A stretch of DNA of 64,000 nt, taken from Pseudoalteromonas luteoviolacea. GTDB lineage: Bacteria > Pseudomonadota > Gammaproteobacteria > Enterobacterales > Alteromonadaceae. Where the stretch lies: contig NZ_CP015411.1 of NCBI RefSeq assembly GCF_001750165.1, positions 2,880,001 to 2,944,000 on the forward strand, in the 5' to 3' direction. The notes beneath the pieces are model-generated. The model worked only from the letters and a program-made list of their open reading frames with translations. It had not been told where the DNA came from and searched no databases. Of this stretch, positions 60,789 to 64,000 are shown in pieces. Each line of letters begins with the position of its first letter. Position 1 is the first letter of the stretch. A program made the position numbers and the translations under genes.

Positions 60789-62814
60789 AGCTACCATAAT
60801 CACAGATCCGGATCCGCTCACGGGTAAACTGACCTGGGATTCTATTCCTGTTCATGACCCAGTTATTTTGCCAGTAATGATCTGTGCAATACTTGGCGGT
60901 ATCTTCCTATTCGCACTTATTACCAAAATGGGTAAGTGGAAATACCTTTGGGAAGAATGGTTCACGTCAGTGGATCACAAAAAAATAGGTATTATGTACA
61001 TCATCGCAGCGATTGTGATGCTGGTCCGTGGTTTCGCGGACGCAATTATGATGCGTACTCACCAAGCGTTAGCAACCGCTGACAGTGTGGGGGCGGGTTA
61101 TCTACCTCCAGAACACTATGACCAGATTTTTACTGCTCACGGTGTAATCATGATTTTCTTCGTAGCCATGCCTTTAGTTGTTGGCTTGATGAACATTGTT
61201 GTACCTTTACAAATCGGTGCGCGTGACGTTGCATTCCCATTCCTGAACTCTTTGAGCTTCTGGTTATTCGTAGTTGGTGCATTACTAGTTAACATTTCAC
61301 TATTCGTTGGTGAGTTTGCTGCAACTGGTTGGTTAGCATATCCGCCGTTATCAGGTATTGAATACAGTCCCTGGGTCGGGGTCGATTATTGGCTCTGGGC
61401 ACTACAGATCTCAGGTATTGGTACACTACTAACTGGTGTTAACTTCTTCGTTACTATCATCAGAATGCGTGCGCCTGGCATGAAGCTTATGCAAATGCCT
61501 GTATTCACATGGACTTCTCTGTGTGCAAACGTACTAATTATTTTGTCGTTCCCAATCCTAACTGTAACTATCACGCTTCTAACGCTAGATAGATACCTAG
61601 GTACAAACTTCTTCACTAATGACCTTGGTGGTAACCAAATGATGTACGTAAACCTCATTTGGGCATGGGGTCACCCAGAAGTTTACATTCTGATTCTACC
61701 TGCATTTGGTGTCTTCTCTGAAGTTGCAGCTACGTTCTCTCGTAAGCGTTTGTTCGGTTATACATCACTTGTATGGGCAACAGCCGTTATCATGGTTCTA
61801 GCAATGGTTGTATGGCTACACCACTTCTTCACCATGGGTGCAGGCTCAAGTGTAAATGCCTTCTTCGGTATCGCCACCATGATCATAGCCGTCCCCACCG
61901 GGGTTAAGATCTTCAACTGGCTATTCACTATGTACAAAGGCCGTGTTGAATTCACAGCTTCTATGTGGTGGACATGTAGTTTCCTATTCACGTTCACAAT
62001 TGGTGGTATGACTGGTGTAATGCTAGCAGTACCAGCAGCTGACTTCGTACTACACAACAGCTTGTTCCTAATTGCACACTTCCACAATGTAATTATTGGT
62101 GGTGCAGTATTTGGTTACTTCGCAGGTCTTACTTACTGGTGGCCAAAAGCAACTGGTTGGATGCTGAACGAGAAACTTAACAAGCTTTCTTGTGCACTAT
62201 GGACAATCGGTTTCTTCGTTGCATTCATGCCACTATACATCCTTGGTTTCAACGGTATGACTCGTCGTCTTAACTACTATGACAACCCAGAGTGGACGCC
62301 ACTACTTATCGTTGCAATGGTTGGTGCATTCATCGTTGCTGCTGGTATCGCTGTTCAGTTCTACATGGGCTACGTGAGCTTCAGAGATCGTAAGCAAAAT
62401 ATGGACGTAACTGGTGATCCGTGGGATGGTCGTACTCTTGAGTGGGCTACTTCGTCACCTCCTCCATTCTACAACTTTGCTAAGCTGCCTAAAATCCATG
62501 ACCGTGATGAGCATCATTACAAGAAAGAACATGGCATTGCTTACCAAAAGCCTGAGAAGTACTCAAAGATCCACATGCCTTCAAATACATGGGCTGGCTT
62601 TGTGATCAGTGCATTCTCACTATCTTTAGGTTTCGGTTTCGTATGGCACATCTGGTGGATGGTTATTGCTAGCTTCATCGGTATCGTAGCTTCTTGGATT
62701 GCGTACTCATTTGATCGCAACAAAGACTACTACGTACCAGTAGATCAAGTTGAAGAAATCGAGTCAAAGCACTTGGCAGCTGTTGCAGAACACGCAGCTA
62801 ATAAAGGCAAGTAG
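60778..62814 (+). CDS. cyoB: Cytochrome o ubiquinol oxidase subunit I
   Basis: The catalytic heme-copper subunit, 678 residues (663 in E. coli), with about 14-15 membrane helices. Key residues are visible: TAHGVIMIFF (low-spin heme His), WAWGHPEVYILILPAFG (CuB His and cross-linked Tyr), WLHHFFTMG (two CuB His) and LFLIAHFHNVIIGG (heme o3 and low-spin His). The K and D proton-channel regions look normal. Its ATG overlaps the cyoA end by 11 bases. Confidence 0.98.
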   Translation: MASKATIITDPDPLTGKLTWDSIPVHDPVILPVMICAILGGIFLFALITKMGKWKYLWEEWFTSVDHKKIGIMYIIAAIVMLVRGFADAIMMRTHQALATADSVGAGYLPPEHYDQIFTAHGVIMIFFVAMPLVVGLMNIVVPLQIGARDVAFPFLNSLSFWLFVVGALLVNISLFVGEFAATGWLAYPPLSGIEYSPWVGVDYWLWALQISGIGTLLTGVNFFVTIIRMRAPGMKLMQMPVFTWTSLCANVLIILSFPILTVTITLLTLDRYLGTNFFTNDLGGNQMMYVNLIWAWGHPEVYILILPAFGVFSEVAATFSRKRLFGYTSLVWATAVIMVLAMVVWLHHFFTMGAGSSVNAFFGIATMIIAVPTGVKIFNWLFTMYKGRVEFTASMWWTCSFLFTFTIGGMTGVMLAVPAADFVLHNSLFLIAHFHNVIIGGAVFGYFAGLTYWWPKATGWMLNEKLNKLSCALWTIGFFVAFMPLYILGFNGMTRRLNYYDNPEWTPLLIVAMVGAFIVAAGIAVQFYMGYVSFRDRKQNMDVTGDPWDGRTLEWATSSPPPFYNFAKLPKIHDRDEHHYKKEHGIAYQKPEKYSKIHMPSNTWAGFVISAFSLSLGFGFVWHIWWMVIASFIGIVASWIAYSFDRNKDYYVPVDQVEEIESKHLAAVAEHAANKGK

Positions 62815-62830
62815 AGGAAAGTTTTAAATC

Positions 62831-63451
62831 ATGTCAAACGATCACGTAATCGCAAACGACGCTCACGATCATCACGATGATCATGAGCATCATGATACCG
62901 GTGGTGATACTATATTCGGATTCTGGATATATATCATGAGTGACTGTATTTTGTTCGCAACATTGTTTGCAACATATGCAGTACTAAGTGGCGGCTTCGC
63001 AGGCGGCCCTACACCAAAAGAGTTATTTGACCTTAATCTAGTTGCAGTTGGTACTGCGTTCCTACTATTCAGTAGTTTTACGTTTGGTATGGCAATGCTT
63101 CAAGCCAACCAGCGCAAGATGAAAGGCATGATCACTTGGTTGGTCATCACATTACTTCTAGGCCTTGGTTTCCTTGGCTTAGAAATGTATGAGTTCTGGC
63201 ACTTCAGTACACTTGGTGCTACGCCGCAAACAAGTGGTTACTGGTCTGCATTCTATGCACTAGTAGCAACACACGGTTTGCACGTATTCGGTGGTATCAT
63301 CTGGATGCTTGTTCTATTCGTTCACTTCAAGCGTGACGGATTTAGTGAAGATAACTTGGTAAGACTATCTTGCCTAAGCTTATTCTGGCACTTCCTAGAC
63401 ATCATCTGGATCTGTGTATTTAGCGTTGTGTACTTAGTAGGAGTGATGTAA
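62831..63451 (+). CDS. cyoC: Cytochrome o ubiquinol oxidase subunit III
   Basis: A 206-residue subunit with five membrane helices; FGFWIYIMSDCILFATLFATYAVL, EFWHFSTLG and YALVATHGLHVFGGIIW are family motifs. The N-terminus has an unusual cluster of His/Asp residues (AHDHHDDHEHHD), which may bind metal but is not required in the family. It lies 16 bases after cyoB and shares a base with the start of cyoD. Confidence 0.97.
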   Translation: MSNDHVIANDAHDHHDDHEHHDTGGDTIFGFWIYIMSDCILFATLFATYAVLSGGFAGGPTPKELFDLNLVAVGTAFLLFSSFTFGMAMLQANQRKMKGMITWLVITLLLGLGFLGLEMYEFWHFSTLGATPQTSGYWSAFYALVATHGLHVFGGIIWMLVLFVHFKRDGFSEDNLVRLSCLSLFWHFLDIIWICVFSVVYLVGVM

Positions 63452-63792
63452 TGGGCCACACTAATAATGAACATGGCACTGGCGGTGCATCTCACGGTAG
63501 CGTTAAAGAGTACACGATAGGTTTACTTCTATCTCTAGTACTAACTGCTATTCCGTTTTTAGTTGTAATGTACGATATGGCATCTCCAGCTATCACGCTT
63601 GGGATCATCCTAGTTACAGCTATTGCACAGCTATTTGTACAACTTGTATTTTTCTTACACATGAACTCATCTTCTGAGCAAATATGGAACACTACTTCAG
63701 CCGCGTTTATTGTGTTGACAGTGGCCATAGTTGTGATTGGCTCCATTTGGATTATGGAGCACCTAAATCACAACATGCTCATGGGACATTAA
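63451..63792 (+). CDS. cyoD: Cytochrome o ubiquinol oxidase subunit IV
   Basis: A 113-residue three-helix subunit, needed for assembly of the CuB site. It has GSVKEYTIGLLLSLVLTAIPF, a middle helix with VQLVFFLHMN and a final helix ending WIMEHLNHNM. The ATG overlaps the cyoC stop by one base (TAATG). Confidence 0.96.
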   Translation: MGHTNNEHGTGGASHGSVKEYTIGLLLSLVLTAIPFLVVMYDMASPAITLGIILVTAIAQLFVQLVFFLHMNSSSEQIWNTTSAAFIVLTVAIVVIGSIWIMEHLNHNMLMGH

Positions 63793-63793
63793 A

Positions 63794-64000
63794 ATGTTAA
63801 GAAGTTACCTGTTAATTACAAAACCAGGCATTATCTTTGGTAACTTAATCACTGCGGTTGCGGGCTATGTGCTCGCAGCCAAAGGTAATATTGATTTCGT
63901 TACATTTACAGCAATGATAGTGGGTACAGTGTGTATCATCGCCTCTGGTTGCGTTTTTAATAATGTGATTGACCGTGACATCGACCAGTTGATGTCACGC
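63794..64000 (+). CDS. cyoE: Protoheme IX farnesyltransferase, 3'-truncated by window edge
   Basis: The first 69 residues are visible. It makes heme O from protoheme and farnesyl diphosphate for the cyoB active site. The visible part shows TKPGIIFGNLITAVAGY and the prenyl-diphosphate-binding motif NNVIDRDID, both diagnostic of CyoE/CtaB. The ATG follows the cyoD stop by one base. The rest lies beyond the window. Confidence 0.95.
   Translation, partial: MLRSYLLITKPGIIFGNLITAVAGYVLAAKGNIDFVTFTAMIVGTVCIIASGCVFNNVIDRDIDQLMSR

Noticed and set aside
1..64000. Mobile elements, prophage, integrons, toxin-antitoxin pairs
   Set aside because: No transposase, integrase, terminal repeats or phage genes were seen; gene orders are those of a stable chromosome.
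1..64000. tRNA or rRNA genes
   Set aside because: No cloverleaf with TTCGA-type T arm or conserved rRNA stretch was noticed in the intergenic gaps; very short RNAs could be missed by eye.

Overview
The window looks like chromosomal DNA of a marine gammaproteobacterium of the Alteromonadales, most likely Pseudoalteromonas or a close relative. This is inferred from the A+T-rich but ordinary gene texture, the gene orders (tmk-holB-pilZ-tatD, divergent mrp/metG, cyoABCDE) and the many c-di-GMP proteins. No rRNA, tRNA, CRISPR array, insertion sequence or prophage was seen. Both edges cut genes: an ArsC-family reductase at the left and cyoE at the right.

Layout. 1-5.4 kb: the end of an ArsC/YffB-like gene, dapE, an M15 peptidase, alaA, a lone Hpt protein, a DTW-domain tRNA-modification enzyme and a CLCA_X-type HExxH protein. 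5.5-10 kb: a GAF-PAS hybrid histidine kinase convergent with a membrane EAL phosphodiesterase. 10.2-13.5 kb: mrp and metG, divergent. 13.8-18.4 kb: an unknown exported protein and a very large propeller sensor kinase. 18.4-23 kb: tmk-holB-pilZ-tatD followed by a PhoD-like phosphatase. 23.2-27.6 kb: a second EAL protein and adk. 26.6-33.8 kb: an Entner-Doudoroff block (edd-eda-gap) and glk-lacI, with a second, divergent LacI-family gene. Three identical 14-bp palindromes link the edd and glk promoters into one probable sugar regulon. 33.8-36.5 kb: an orphan betaine-type binding protein, a GGCT-like protein and an active-looking diguanylate cyclase. 36.5-39.8 kb: an MCE (Mla-like) lipid-transport operon whose ATPase has lost its catalytic Glu and switch His. 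40-41 kb: acpH and a VOC protein.

41.1-54.1 kb holds the most unusual locus: six tightly spaced genes on the minus strand. They encode, in transcription order, a TPR plus outer-membrane barrel protein, an exported FecR-domain protein, a 1905-residue lipoprotein of tandem Ig/cadherin-like and delta-60 propeller repeats, a metallo-beta-lactamase-fold hydrolase resembling cyclic-nucleotide phosphodiesterases, a CHASE2 class III nucleotide cyclase, and a GAF-HD-GYP c-di-GMP phosphodiesterase. The simplest reading is a surface-sensing or surface-display system wired to cAMP and c-di-GMP; this is inference.

54.4-64 kb: astB, a small membrane protein, a dCMP-deaminase-like enzyme, an unknown protein, an atypical dihydroorotate dehydrogenase homologue with Cys at the catalytic-base position, a small membrane protein and the cyoABCDE quinol oxidase operon.

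Five c-di-GMP-related proteins (one GGDEF, two EAL, one HD-GYP, one PilZ) lie in 64 kb. Gene starts were moved inward from the longest open frame where a good ribosome binding site or family alignment favoured it; those cases are stated.
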